Source: Planctomycetia bacterium
GTDB taxonomy: Bacteria; Planctomycetota; Brocadiia; Brocadiales; Brocadiaceae
DNA: 64,000 nucleotides
Assembly: GCA_015075005.1 (NCBI GenBank)
Contig: JABTVC010000002.1
Coordinates: 1,470,259-1,534,258 of the forward strand
Direction of reading: 5' to 3'
Shown here: piece after piece, positions 50,961 to 59,468 of the stretch
How the letters are laid out: every line of letters begins with the position of its first letter
Numbering within the stretch: position 1 is the first letter of the stretch
Notes under the pieces: generated by a model
The model's input: only the letters and a program-made list of their open reading frames with translations
What the model was told of the DNA's origin: nothing
Databases searched by the model: none
Position numbers and translations under genes: made by a program

Positions 50961-51794
50961 TCACATGATGCTTAGCCTGATACCATTATCCTCAATGGTA
51001 ATCAGTCTTTTTTTGTAAAGGGCACCTACCGCCTTTTTGTATGTTTTCTTGCTGACGCCGAACAACGTATAAATAGTTTCCGGGGCACTTTTATCTGTTA
51101 CTGAAATGAACCCGCCTTGCTCTTTCAGGGCGGTAATAATTGCTTCCGTTACGTCATCGACTTTTTCATAGCCGGGTTTTTGCAGGCAAAGGTCTATTTT
51201 ATCATCACCCCGTATTTTTCTGATGAACCCTTTTATTTTCTGCCCTCTCTTTAATGACTGAAACACCTCGTTAAAATAGAGTACCCCCCAATGCGAACCA
51301 TTTACAATGGCCTTATAACCAATATCGGTCTGGTTGCAAATGAACAATTCCACTTCCTGTCCCTCCTGCAGGCCATCAGGATTTTTGTCAAGATACTTAT
51401 CCAGTTTCGAAGATGCTGCGATGCGATTACTGTTATCGAGATACACCCTGACGATATACGATTTTCCTTCTTTCATTGTGGGGTTTTGTTCACAATAAGG
51501 CACCAGCAGATCTTTTGGTAAACCCCAGTCAAGGAATGCCCCAACAGGAGTAACCGAAACAACCTTGAGCAAGGCAAAGTCGCCGACCATGGCGTAAGGA
51601 TGTTCAGTTGTGGCAATAACACGATCTTCGGAATCAAGGTAGATAAAAACCTTAAGAATATCGCCAGCCTTGCACTTTTTGGGAACATACCGCTGCGGCA
51701 GTAGTATTTCACCCAGCCCTCCACCGTCAAGATAAACCCCGAAATCAACTTCCTTGACGACCGTTAGTTCGTTCACTATACCTATCTCTGCCAT
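50961..51794 (-). CDS. CvfB-like S1 RNA-binding protein
   Basis: 277 residues in the order of the CvfB/YitL family: three S1-like OB folds (VDFGVYLDGGGLGEILLP, VTPVGAFLDWGLPKDLLVPY and a third around GYKAIVNGSHWGVLYFNEVF) and a C-terminal winged helix (KKTYKKAVGALYKKRLITIE). CvfB affects virulence and RNA turnover in Firmicutes; here a general RNA-binding role is inferred. It directly precedes the TPR lipoprotein gene on the minus strand, with 54 bp between. Confidence 0.9.
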   Translation of the reverse strand: MAEIGIVNELTVVKEVDFGVYLDGGGLGEILLPQRYVPKKCKAGDILKVFIYLDSEDRVIATTEHPYAMVGDFALLKVVSVTPVGAFLDWGLPKDLLVPYCEQNPTMKEGKSYIVRVYLDNSNRIAASSKLDKYLDKNPDGLQEGQEVELFICNQTDIGYKAIVNGSHWGVLYFNEVFQSLKRGQKIKGFIRKIRGDDKIDLCLQKPGYEKVDDVTEAIITALKEQGGFISVTDKSAPETIYTLFGVSKKTYKKAVGALYKKRLITIEDNGIRLSIM

Positions 51795-52036
51795 GCTTAT
51801 CTCTTCCTATCCAGACCTGACTTCATCATTTTCATCAATGCCTTAATTATACTTCTGCTCTGGATTTTTGACAACCTCCAATAATTTCATACCAGTCGTT
51901 CCCATTTCTCTTTCTTTTACTTTTGCAGCAATAAATGTAAAAAAGATTGCAATTTACTTCACTTTTGCTCTACTATCATGCTTAATGCAGAGCAATTTCC
52001 TGCCATCCTTAAAAAACCTTTAACAGGAGAAATACA

Positions 52037-52309
52037 ATGAGTAACGACGCGCCAGAGGACTTTATGACTCCGGATTATCTTAAGCGGGCGCTTAAGACGT
52101 TCAGGAAACGTCTCAGACTAACGCGGCTTGACGCCGAATCCAAACTCGGCAGTGGTGCACTCAGTGGTGGAAAAAATTCCGGTATTGTAGCCATTCGTCC
52201 GCCAGACAGTTATCCTCAGGAGGTGTGGAAAGAGCTCGTAAAACTGGGTAAGCTCCGGTATGAGGGAGATGGCCTCTACGAGTTAACCGATGACCTAAGC
52301 CCCGGCTGA
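52037..52309 (+). CDS. conserved hypothetical protein, 90 aa
   Basis: A small protein with an ACAGGAG ribosome-binding site. The segments TPDYLKRALKTFRKRLRLTR, then GSGALSGGKNSGIVAIRPP and QEVWKELVKLGKLR look conserved and are familiar to me from planctomycetes and other bacteria as an uncharacterised family. It may be a winged-helix-like protein. It is the last intact gene before the decayed cas locus. Confidence 0.65.
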   Translation: MSNDAPEDFMTPDYLKRALKTFRKRLRLTRLDAESKLGSGALSGGKNSGIVAIRPPDSYPQEVWKELVKLGKLRYEGDGLYELTDDLSPG

Positions 52310-52688
52310 TTGTTAGCGTAGGTTTATTATAGCCGAAAGAAAAGCACATAAGCACAAAATTCGTGAGTCAACCCTGTCAGGGCTTTAAACCCTCACAGGG
52401 TTAATATTATTCATAATTTTTGCCAAAAGTGTAAAAATAATTTTGTGAAGATACTAACGATAGATTTAATCCTATTCAATGAAAGCGTTATGAATCCCGT
52501 AGGGACGAAATGATTATAGACGATAACTTTTTGTAAGTTTTCTACCTCCCTTTCTTCCCCTCCTTATTTTGTATTGATTTGTTCCTGTAAAGTGCTATCA
52601 TACTCAGCCAGCTGCCCTTGAAAAGGATTTTCCTGTCTATTTCCTGCAATCCAGAAACAAGGCATGACAAGTTTGGGTGACATTAATT
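52310..52688. other. intergenic stretch before cas6
   Basis: Holds a strong hairpin at 52370-52402 and an ATCCCGTAGGGACGAAAT stretch near 52493, a type of sequence I associate with interspersed bacterial repeats. From about 52600 the text looks like decayed coding DNA but no family is readable. Confidence 0.4.
52370..52402. terminator. hairpin AACCCTGT...ACAGGGTT
   Basis: AACCCTGT, C, AGGG, a CTTTAAA loop, CCCT, C, ACAGGGTT: a 12-bp stem with one internal mismatch. It lies 60 bp after the 90-residue gene, in the right place for its terminator, though the following T-run is short. Confidence 0.5.
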
Positions 52689-53820
52689 ATGAGGATAAAA
52701 TAACCCTCTCGGCAGGTAAATCCGGCATCATCGACTTCAACTACCAACACAGATACAGGCTATTATCTATGATTCCTATACAGGTCAAACCCTGACTATG
52801 CACACTGGCTTCATCAGCAGGGCTTCGTTTATAAAATGACAAGCGATTCAAGTTCTTTGTCTTTTCTGGTATACTATTCAACGGCCCGATCAAAATTATC
52901 CGTTCGAACAAAACAAACCATTCAAATACTGTAGCTAACCAAGATAACCTGCAAGCATCTCGCCTCCTTGTAAAGGAGGGGAGGTTAATATCTCATAAAA
53001 TTCAACGGGATCCCGAACAGCTATCAAACAATTTTGGCAGCTCAAATGGATTCTCATTCAAATCTTCCCAGGGCAGCCCCTTTACCCTCTCCTTTCAGAT
53101 CGCATCCCCGGTTGATAAATTCATTCAGTACGTAATTGAGGGTATATTCCATGAAGGAAACGAGATAGTCCTTGGACGGCAAAAACTCAATATCCATCGG
53201 ATAGAAACCCTCCCGGATCCTTTAAGCAGCTTAAACGGTTTAAACGGTTTAAACGGTTTAAACGGCTTAAACGGCTTAAACGGCTTAAACGGCTTAAACG
53301 GCTTAAACGGCTTAAACGGCTTAAACGGCTTAAACGGCTTAAACGGCTTAAACGGCTTAAACGGCTTAAACGGCCCAAACAGCAAACAGCTTGAACGGCG
53401 AACGGTTTGAACGGCTTTACCAGCTTAAACGGCTTATTATTGAAACCCTTAGAATCCCCATCTTTATCAAAAGCCCATGCCTCCAGGTCAACAAGACATC
53501 TACCTGTTTCCGGGAGACGAAGGTTACGAAGAGCTCCTGAATCAAAACCTTATGCATAAGTACGAGACGCTCTACGGCAAACCTTTTGAAGGTGAACCGT
53601 TGAAATTCAGTTTCCACGATATCAAAGGAAAATCCGTGAAGCAATTTACCGTCTTCAGGAAAGGATTGGACGGCAGTACAAAGCCTGTTAACATAAAGGG
53701 ACACTGCAACCATTTACCGTAACTGGCCCAGGAGAATTGATCAGTATCGGCCTGGAATGCGGCTTTGGACAGAACAACAGTATGGGATGTGGGTATGTAG
53801 AAGTTAACAGAGATGGATAG
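52689..53820 (+). pseudogene. cas6: cas6 crRNA endonuclease, interrupted by a 9-bp repeat tract
   Basis: Conserved Cas6 parts in order across several frames: MRIK, then GIIDFNYQHRYRLLSMI, YRSNPDYAHWLHQQGFVYK, KRFKFFVFSGILF (all N-terminal), SPFTLSFQIASPVDKFIQYV, then FHEGNEIVLGRQKLNIHRIE. After PDP (about 53220) the frame runs straight into a Gly-Leu-Asn repeat at 53228. The second half resumes with ETLRIPIFIKSP, LNQNLMHKYETLYGKPFEGE and a Gly-rich C-terminus (GPGELISIGLECGFGQNNSM), the classic Cas6 ending. Cas6 would cut pre-crRNA. At least four indels, so it is not translatable as one protein. Confidence 0.85.
53228..53380. repeat. nonamer tract 1, inside cas6 (17 units)
   Basis: Seventeen contiguous 9-bp units: one AGCTTAAAC, three GGTTTAAAC, twelve identical GGCTTAAAC (53264-53371), and one GGCCCAAAC. 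Degenerate units continue to about 53434. In the cas6 frame each unit reads Gly-Leu-Asn; the minus strand is also open, as Pro-Phe-Lys and Arg-Leu-Ser repeats. The 9-bp length keeps the frame regardless of copy number. The tract separates the two ferredoxin-like halves of Cas6. Confidence 0.95.
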
Positions 53821-53890
53821 GATGCTTTTGTATGCATAATTAATTATATGAGGTAATATGAGATTAGATAAAGGACAGATTGACGAGTGC

Positions 53891-53953
53891 CGGTTTAAAC
53901 GGTTTCATCAGATCAAGCGGTTTAAACTGCTTAAACCATTTTTAACCGGCTTA
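53891..53953. repeat. nonamer tract 2, short
   Basis: Five or more units in 9-bp phase, such as GGTTTAAAC, GGTTTCATC, GGTTTAAAC and TGCTTAAAC, partly diverged. It lies between cas6 and the four-helix-bundle gene, ending about 7 bp before that gene's GAAAGGAGG site. Confidence 0.8.
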
Positions 53954-53974
53954 ATTTTCTGAAAGGAGGCAGAC

Positions 53975-54404
53975 ATGTACTTCGAAGACCTTGAAGTTTG
54001 GAAGTCAGTAAGAGAACTAACAAACAAGATTTACGGGATTACAAAAGACGGTACCTTCTCAAAAGACTACGGTCTCAGAGACCAGATCCGGCGTGCATCT
54101 GTCTCCATCATGTCTAACATAGCCGAAGGCTATGAAAGGCGGCAACCAGGAACTCATCCAGTTTTTATCAATTGCTAAAGGTTCTTGTGGTGAGGTACGA
54201 TGCCAGTTGTATATAGCAGGAGATCAGAACTATATTGACCAGAATGAATTAAAACCCCTCATTGAACAATGCAAGCGTATCTCAATAATGATTAATAACT
54301 TCATGGAGCATCTGAAAGGCAGCAGGTACAAAGGATCAAAGTACAAGATGCCGGAGCGAAAGAGCGTGAAAGAGACACTGGATGAAATCGCCAGAAGAAA
54401 ATGA
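53975..54404 (+). pseudogene. four-helix-bundle (S23/bAvd-like) protein, one frameshift
   Basis: Starts [20 protein letters not shown] with a GAAAGGAGG site. The frame breaks near 54140 with one extra base (GGCGGC); corrected, it reads [20 protein letters not shown], then GSCGEVRCQLYIAGD, the signature of the 23S rRNA intervening-sequence protein family (four-helix bundle, related to the Avd accessory protein of diversity-generating retroelements). The family is linked to intervening rRNA sequences and to nucleic-acid binding; its role outside these settings is unknown. It lies inside the cas locus between two nonamer tracts. Confidence 0.8.
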
Positions 54405-54414
54405 ATGCAAAGAA

Positions 54415-54768
54415 CGACGAAACCGGTGAAACCGTTCAAACAGCTTGAACGGTTTCACCGGTTTGAACTATTTGATCGGTTTCGCCGGCTTAAACGGTTT
54501 GAACGGCTGATCAGTTTTCCCGGTTTAAACGGCTTAAACCGTTTCGCCTGTTTGATCGGCTTGAACAGTTTCCTCGGTTTAAACAGTTTGAACTGCTTTT
54601 TCTGCTTGAACGGCTTAAACGGCTTGATCGGTTTTTCCGTCTTAAACGGCTTAAACTGTTTCGGCTGTTTGATCGGCTTGAACGGTTTCCTCGGTTTAAA
54701 CAGTTTGAACTGCTTTTTCTGTTTGAACGGCTTAAACGGTTTTATCTGTTTGAACGTTTATTTTAACC
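54415..54768. repeat. nonamer tract 3, about 39 diverged units
   Basis: Continuous 9-bp phase with consensus NGYTTNNNC: GGCTTAAAC, GGTTTGAAC, TGTTTGATC, AGTTTCCTC, TGCTTTTTC and so on. A higher-order repeat is visible: the block beginning TGTTTGATCGGCTTGAAC at 54549 recurs at 54666, a shift of 117 bp (13 units). The plus strand stays open throughout (GLNGLNRFACLIGLN). It abuts the ribosome-binding site of a short cas8-like start. Confidence 0.9.
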
Positions 54769-54778
54769 GGAGGTAATC

Positions 54779-54835
54779 ATGCCATTATTCAACTGGACAG
54801 GGAATCCGTGTGTGGATGCGGGGAAGGGATTATAA
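54779..54835 (+). pseudogene. 18-codon cas8-like start
   Basis: ATG with an excellent CCGGAGG site, reading MPLFNWTGNPCVDAGKGL and then a stop. WTGNPxVDAG is the N-terminal motif I associate with Cas8 proteins of the Cst1/type I-B kind. The rest of cas8 is missing; cas10d begins 5 bp after the stop. It suggests that a I-B effector gene was replaced after its first codons. Based on a short motif only. Confidence 0.4.
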
Positions 54836-54839
54836 AACT

Positions 54840-57764
54840 ATGATACATGCAAAAATTAGAGGTTATTTTAATTCAGAGCTTTTTAATACAGTTACTGGAG
54901 AATATTTTAAGAGTTTCCTTGATGAATTTATTAAGCAATATGTACTGGTTAGTGCGAAAGGTTCGAGTGGACGTCAGTTTCAAACAGGAAGTAGCATATT
55001 TGACAAAGTTGTAAATCAATACGATATGCCTTATCACATTCATATTATCAATGGGTTATTGCCTGCTCTAAAACTGCTTGAGGAGAGATTTAAAAAGGAA
55101 GGGTGGCTTGAGCAGAAAGAAGCACCGTTATTCCTGCGCTGTTTTGTCATTGGATTCACATTGCATGATGTTAATAAGCTGACTGGCATTGATGAATTAA
55201 ATGAGAGCGTCGAGCAGTCTCTTGTTTCACTATGTGAAGGACTAAAACTTGAACGGTTTTTCCCTGAATGGAGATATTGGATTGAAGAAATTAAATTTCT
55301 TGCTCTTGGCACTGAATACCGAACAAAAATCTTTGCTCACCAAAAAACTATACAGGAACAAGATTTTTTCAATACAGTATTGGCTGAACATTGCCATCTT
55401 GCCGATTCCATAGCTTCGATAGATAGCTTTTCCTCTGTTGCCGACTTTTATGAACAACTATCTAAAAAGCAATTGAACGGCAAGGGGTTGAGTGATTTGT
55501 GGCAGCTTTCCTTCGTAGAAGTTCAAGAGAATCTTTTTACACTCCTTTCTCAGAAACTATTGCTTGCTGCAAAATCTCTTATTGGGGATGAACGGCAGCA
55601 GACAATTTTATTTAGTTTAAGAAATGGTTTTGTATTTATCGGACAACCCTTGACTACAACTGAAATTAATAAAATAAAGATTGATTTCAAAAGCGACCTG
55701 TCTGATGTTGTAAAGTCCTCACTACTCGACTTTCAAGCATGCAAATTCGGTTTTTTAGAAAGCCTCAGCGAAGAAGATGACTCAGAAAATAAGTACCATG
55801 AGCAGATAAGAAATTCCCTTGAAAAAATACTGAGAGCTGGCTTTGCTAATAACGGGTCTGGAAGCGAGAAGATTAAACCGTTTTCAATAACCAATTATGC
55901 AGCACCTCTTTCAGAAGAAAGCAGCAAACCAAAAGCGGAAGAGGAAATAAAAAGCCTTGAAAAGTTGATTGATGAAAATGAGTTGCCTTTGACGGTCTTT
56001 CCTCAAAAGGCAAAGGATGGAACTGTTCTGAATTACTTTTTGCGGTTTAGTAAAGAATGGGAGGAGGTCAGCGAATCAGACAGGAAATTTCTGACTCTTT
56101 ATGTCTTAGAAAAAATGAAAATACTTTCGTCAAAGATTTTTGCTAAATGGAAACCCAAAGACTCTTATCCTGAATATTCAACTGCAACAGAACGATCTGT
56201 TATAGCTTTAATGAATGTTAACAAGCTATGCAATGTGGCGGAAATTGACGGCAAAACCATTAATGATACTTTAGAAACCGCTTGGAGTGAGATTATTAGA
56301 ACACTGGCGACATCATCACTTGTTAAAACTGTGGATACACAGGAGCTTGATGACTTTGCTGACTTTTATATTTCAGGCAACTTTGCGCGTGACATTGAAA
56401 AAATAGTCGGCCTTATTGAAGAAATTCCTGAAAAAGCTGATATGTGCCTTTTTACTGGGCGTAAAGCAATGACAAAATATGGTGCAGAAAGGGCTTTTGG
56501 AATCTCTGCTCTCAACTTTAGTAATAGGTCTATAAATACATTAAAAAGTAAGGATAATCAAATATCTTCACTTTTTTTTCAAGAAAATGAATTGCGCTTA
56601 AAAGAATTACCACGGGGGTTCTATACGAAAAAACTTAAACCAGAAGATAAAAATAAGTTTGAAAGGCAGATGTTTTTGAATGCCTCCGATGCAAACGCTG
56701 CAATCTATTATGATTTCGGAGAATATTTTGTTGATGTCTCAAGTTGCCAGTTGCTGGATGTCCTGAGTAAAGCATTTTCGTACGACTGTCGGGATGTAAA
56801 CGGCTTGACGCTTATTTTTGATAGCCTTGCATACGATTTTAACCTTTACGGAATGAATTTCAATCGTATCGGCGAGGACGTGGAGTCCAATTTTTACTTC
56901 ATTCACCAGATGCTTAAGCTGATACAAAAAACAGGCTTCAGGATTTTTGTGTCAGGTATATTGACGCCATACCATTCTCATAAGGAGATGTTTGTCTTTG
57001 AGAACTGTCTGCCCTTTGCAAAAAGGCTTGGATGGGACAGGATTCGGATTGACCAGATTGAAAGCAGATTGCAGGAGATGAATCTTCTTTTATCGCTTAA
57101 TAAAAAGAGATTAGTCAGTAATGTCTTAAATTATGCAGAAGACAGGCAATCTATATTTACGGCTTTTGCGTTGCTGGATGATGACAATAAGGCAAAGGCA
57201 CGAAACGCTATGCTTAAATTTATAAATTTAAACAAGGAGGTGTTAAAAATGAGTGTAATGAATGAACTGGCACAGATTGCCATTGAAATGGTAAGGCCAA
57301 AGTCAGGCAGTACTTCTCAGGAAAGCTGGATAATCCGGGATGCCCTGAAGGTGCTGAAAGACTGCCATAAGGAGGGAAGGGATAAAGAAACGGCAATAGA
57401 GCAAATTGCCGGAGATTTAAGAAAAACCCTGAAAAGCAGGGATGGTGCCGTCCTGTCAAAATGCGAGCCTTTTGCAAAAGCCCTTTATGAACGGTTGTTT
57501 GAGCAGGAATGGAAAAAACATTTTCCCCAGCCGGGAAGGCTTCGCAATTGGGTAAACCAATTTGCCTTTCTTTATTCTGATAAAGGATATATGGAAAGCA
57601 GGAAATCAAAAATTAAAGGCATTATAAAGAAGCTGAAGGAGGAGGGGAAAGACATTTCAGAAGACACCGTGATCCAGCTTCTTGTTGCTGAAAATAAAAA
57701 TCTTGAGAAATATGCAGGTGATTACCGTGAAGTATTTCAGGCAGTAGTTTCGGAAATTAAATAA
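54840..57764 (+). CDS. cas10d: Cas10d (Csc3), type I-D large subunit with HD domain
   Basis: 974 residues from the ATG at 54840, 8 bp after GGGAAGGGA (the frame extends to 54810). N-terminal HD nuclease: His near 65 (HIHIINGLLP), HD pair in GFTLHDVNKLTG near 110, and EHCHLADSIAS near 180. The large remainder has a diverged palm-like domain and a helical C-terminus (VMNELAQIAIEMV). In type I-D the HD nuclease sits on Cas10d and the helicase on a separate Cas3', as seen here. It is the target-binding large subunit of the effector complex. The frame is complete. Confidence 0.85.
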   Translation: MIHAKIRGYFNSELFNTVTGEYFKSFLDEFIKQYVLVSAKGSSGRQFQTGSSIFDKVVNQYDMPYHIHIINGLLPALKLLEERFKKEGWLEQKEAPLFLRCFVIGFTLHDVNKLTGIDELNESVEQSLVSLCEGLKLERFFPEWRYWIEEIKFLALGTEYRTKIFAHQKTIQEQDFFNTVLAEHCHLADSIASIDSFSSVADFYEQLSKKQLNGKGLSDLWQLSFVEVQENLFTLLSQKLLLAAKSLIGDERQQTILFSLRNGFVFIGQPLTTTEINKIKIDFKSDLSDVVKSSLLDFQACKFGFLESLSEEDDSENKYHEQIRNSLEKILRAGFANNGSGSEKIKPFSITNYAAPLSEESSKPKAEEEIKSLEKLIDENELPLTVFPQKAKDGTVLNYFLRFSKEWEEVSESDRKFLTLYVLEKMKILSSKIFAKWKPKDSYPEYSTATERSVIALMNVNKLCNVAEIDGKTINDTLETAWSEIIRTLATSSLVKTVDTQELDDFADFYISGNFARDIEKIVGLIEEIPEKADMCLFTGRKAMTKYGAERAFGISALNFSNRSINTLKSKDNQISSLFFQENELRLKELPRGFYTKKLKPEDKNKFERQMFLNASDANAAIYYDFGEYFVDVSSCQLLDVLSKAFSYDCRDVNGLTLIFDSLAYDFNLYGMNFNRIGEDVESNFYFIHQMLKLIQKTGFRIFVSGILTPYHSHKEMFVFENCLPFAKRLGWDRIRIDQIESRLQEMNLLLSLNKKRLVSNVLNYAEDRQSIFTAFALLDDDNKAKARNAMLKFINLNKEVLKMSVMNELAQIAIEMVRPKSGSTSQESWIIRDALKVLKDCHKEGRDKETAIEQIAGDLRKTLKSRDGAVLSKCEPFAKALYERLFEQEWKKHFPQPGRLRNWVNQFAFLYSDKGYMESRKSKIKGIIKKLKEEGKDISEDTVIQLLVAENKNLEKYAGDYREVFQAVVSEIK

Positions 57765-57787
57765 AATCAAAAGAGGAGGATAGAAAC

Positions 57788-58837
57788 ATGGCAGCAATTA
57801 AAGAACTTTATAAGTTTATTGACGAGAAATGGTTTGTGAGTGATTTAAAGGAAAACCATATTGGGCATCTTAAACTTGCCTTGGTCAGAGAGGTTGTGAA
57901 CCCCCTCATTATCAGAAGCACCGACATGGAGGCGACAATCACATTGGTAACCGCTGACGGACGGGAGCTTGTTGAAATCCCTCCGAGGAAGTTAAAGAGC
58001 AGGGAAAAACTACTTGGCCTGATGCTGTGCAGAGAATTCGGGGTTGTAGATGAAAAAGTCCGTTACAATGTATTTGATGGTGCCGAGATGTTGAATAATC
58101 CAAACTCTGCACTTTTTGGAGATACATCCACGAAATCTGGTGATACGGCGGGGCTTACGAGCAGGGCAATTTACGACTGGGCATATTCGCTAAGAGACGT
58201 AAAAGATATAACCGAGAAGCTGCAACACAATGCCTTAAGCGAAGCGGGGACGATGATTGATGAAGCGACTGGTGAAATGCGGCAAAGCCTTTATTCAACG
58301 GAATATATATTGCCGGGAACTCTCTTCCCTCATTTTATAACCGTTGATAACATTACCCCTGAACTTTTTATTCATCTTCTTTCCAGTGTTCTTAACCAAC
58401 ACCGTTATGGAGCACAAACAACTACAAACGCCAACAATATGATAAACCATCTAGTTGCTATTGGTTTTGCAGATTTTGAGAAACCGATTAACAGCTACAC
58501 AATTTCAAAGGCATGGAATGCAGATACAAAAAAAGATGTGCCAACATTGGACTCCGTAAACACATTTGTCAATGAGCAAATGAAAAACCACTACACTGAA
58601 GATGGCTTGGTAAAAAACCTCGCTGATATCGTGAAATGGGTTGATGGTCTTTGGAAAGAAAATGATAAACCTTTGCTTAAAGAGATTTATACTGCTGCCC
58701 AAACAGGTGTTGATACATATTTGAAGAAAATCAAAATGGTTAAAGAATCTTCGGGTGATAAGAAGCAGAAAGGGGCAAAAAAGGTAAAAGAAACAAAAGC
58801 GGGGGGCGCCAATGAAAATACAACCCCTGAGAGTTAA
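57788..58837 (+). CDS. csc2: Csc2 (Cas7d), type I-D backbone protein
   Basis: 349 residues, with AGAGGAGG before the ATG. RAMP-fold backbone subunit that binds the crRNA spacer in multiple copies. Csc2-typical parts: LALVREVVNPLIIRSTDMEA, LCREFGVVDEKVRYN, GLTSRAIYDWAYSLRD, and YILPGTLFPHFITVDNITPE, with RYGAQTTTNANN near 215. A Lys/Gly/Ala-rich tail overlaps csc1 by 26 bp. Twenty-three bp follow cas10d. Confidence 0.9.
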   Translation: MAAIKELYKFIDEKWFVSDLKENHIGHLKLALVREVVNPLIIRSTDMEATITLVTADGRELVEIPPRKLKSREKLLGLMLCREFGVVDEKVRYNVFDGAEMLNNPNSALFGDTSTKSGDTAGLTSRAIYDWAYSLRDVKDITEKLQHNALSEAGTMIDEATGEMRQSLYSTEYILPGTLFPHFITVDNITPELFIHLLSSVLNQHRYGAQTTTNANNMINHLVAIGFADFEKPINSYTISKAWNADTKKDVPTLDSVNTFVNEQMKNHYTEDGLVKNLADIVKWVDGLWKENDKPLLKEIYTAAQTGVDTYLKKIKMVKESSGDKKQKGAKKVKETKAGGANENTTPES

Positions 58838-59468
58838 ACTTCTCTCACCCATGTTTAATTATTGCAGGGTAACCACTGGCGGCGCCATAACAAGCGACTT
58901 TATCGGCGATATTGCCTTAACCTATGCAATTAACAGGGTTAGGAAAGACAGGAATTTTTACGAGGAGTTCCGAAGAAAACCGTATTATGAGGAATTGAGA
59001 GGACTTGATTATTATGTTAGCATGGGAAAGCCTGTCAAGTATGAGATGACAGGGATATATACCAGAAATACTCTTTTTAATGTGGATGGTTTTCCTGATA
59101 TGTCCATCATTGGTAAAGAGGGACTTGCAAGAAAAGGACTGTTTAAAAACTATTTCAAGGTGCAGGGGATTCAACCGGAGGGGGAGTTTTCTACCTGTCT
59201 GATCTGTAAAGACTCATTCACCCTTGATTTACCCTTTACAATCCGTTTAGGAACAGGCAGGGAATGTATGGCAATCCTTGATAGGGATGACAAATTTGAT
59301 GGCAATCTTTGGCTGAATGCTTTTACCCTAAAAACAGTGTTTGGTAATTTGCAGACAACTATTAAATCACTTAAGTCATATTTGTTTGAATATAAACTTG
59401 AAAACTACATCCTGATGAAAAACATTTCTACAGAACAGGTCAGAGTGATTTTTGACGGCATATTCTAA
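58812..59468 (+). CDS. csc1: Csc1 (Cas5d-like), type I-D subunit
   Basis: 218 residues overlapping csc2 by 26 bp. Csc1 is the Cas5-type RAMP protein that caps the 5' end of the crRNA. It starts MKIQPLRVKLLSPMFNYCRV, with TTGGAITSDFIGDIALTYAI and FIRLGTGRECMA-type segments; a CLICKD pair of cysteines is near 128. Complete. The TAATG overlap with cas3' suggests translational coupling. Confidence 0.88.
   Translation: MKIQPLRVKLLSPMFNYCRVTTGGAITSDFIGDIALTYAINRVRKDRNFYEEFRRKPYYEELRGLDYYVSMGKPVKYEMTGIYTRNTLFNVDGFPDMSIIGKEGLARKGLFKNYFKVQGIQPEGEFSTCLICKDSFTLDLPFTIRLGTGRECMAILDRDDKFDGNLWLNAFTLKTVFGNLQTTIKSLKSYLFEYKLENYILMKNISTEQVRVIFDGIF

Noticed and set aside
53125-53385. Minus-strand open frames with Lys-Pro-Phe or Arg-Leu-Ser tripeptide repeats
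   Set aside because: They are by-products of the 9-bp repeat, which is free of stops in four frames; they have no independent coding signal.
53228-53434. CRISPR array
   Set aside because: The units are 9 bp without unique spacers. No 25-40 bp direct repeats with regular spacing were found anywhere in the window.
53975-54768. Diversity-generating retroelement
   Set aside because: The four-helix-bundle gene resembles Avd, but there is no reverse transcriptase and no template/variable repeat pair with adenine-specific changes.
54405-54776. Plus-strand frame of 123 codons over tract 3
   Set aside because: It starts within the end of the four-helix-bundle gene and consists only of translated nonamers. 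It is open because of the repeat.
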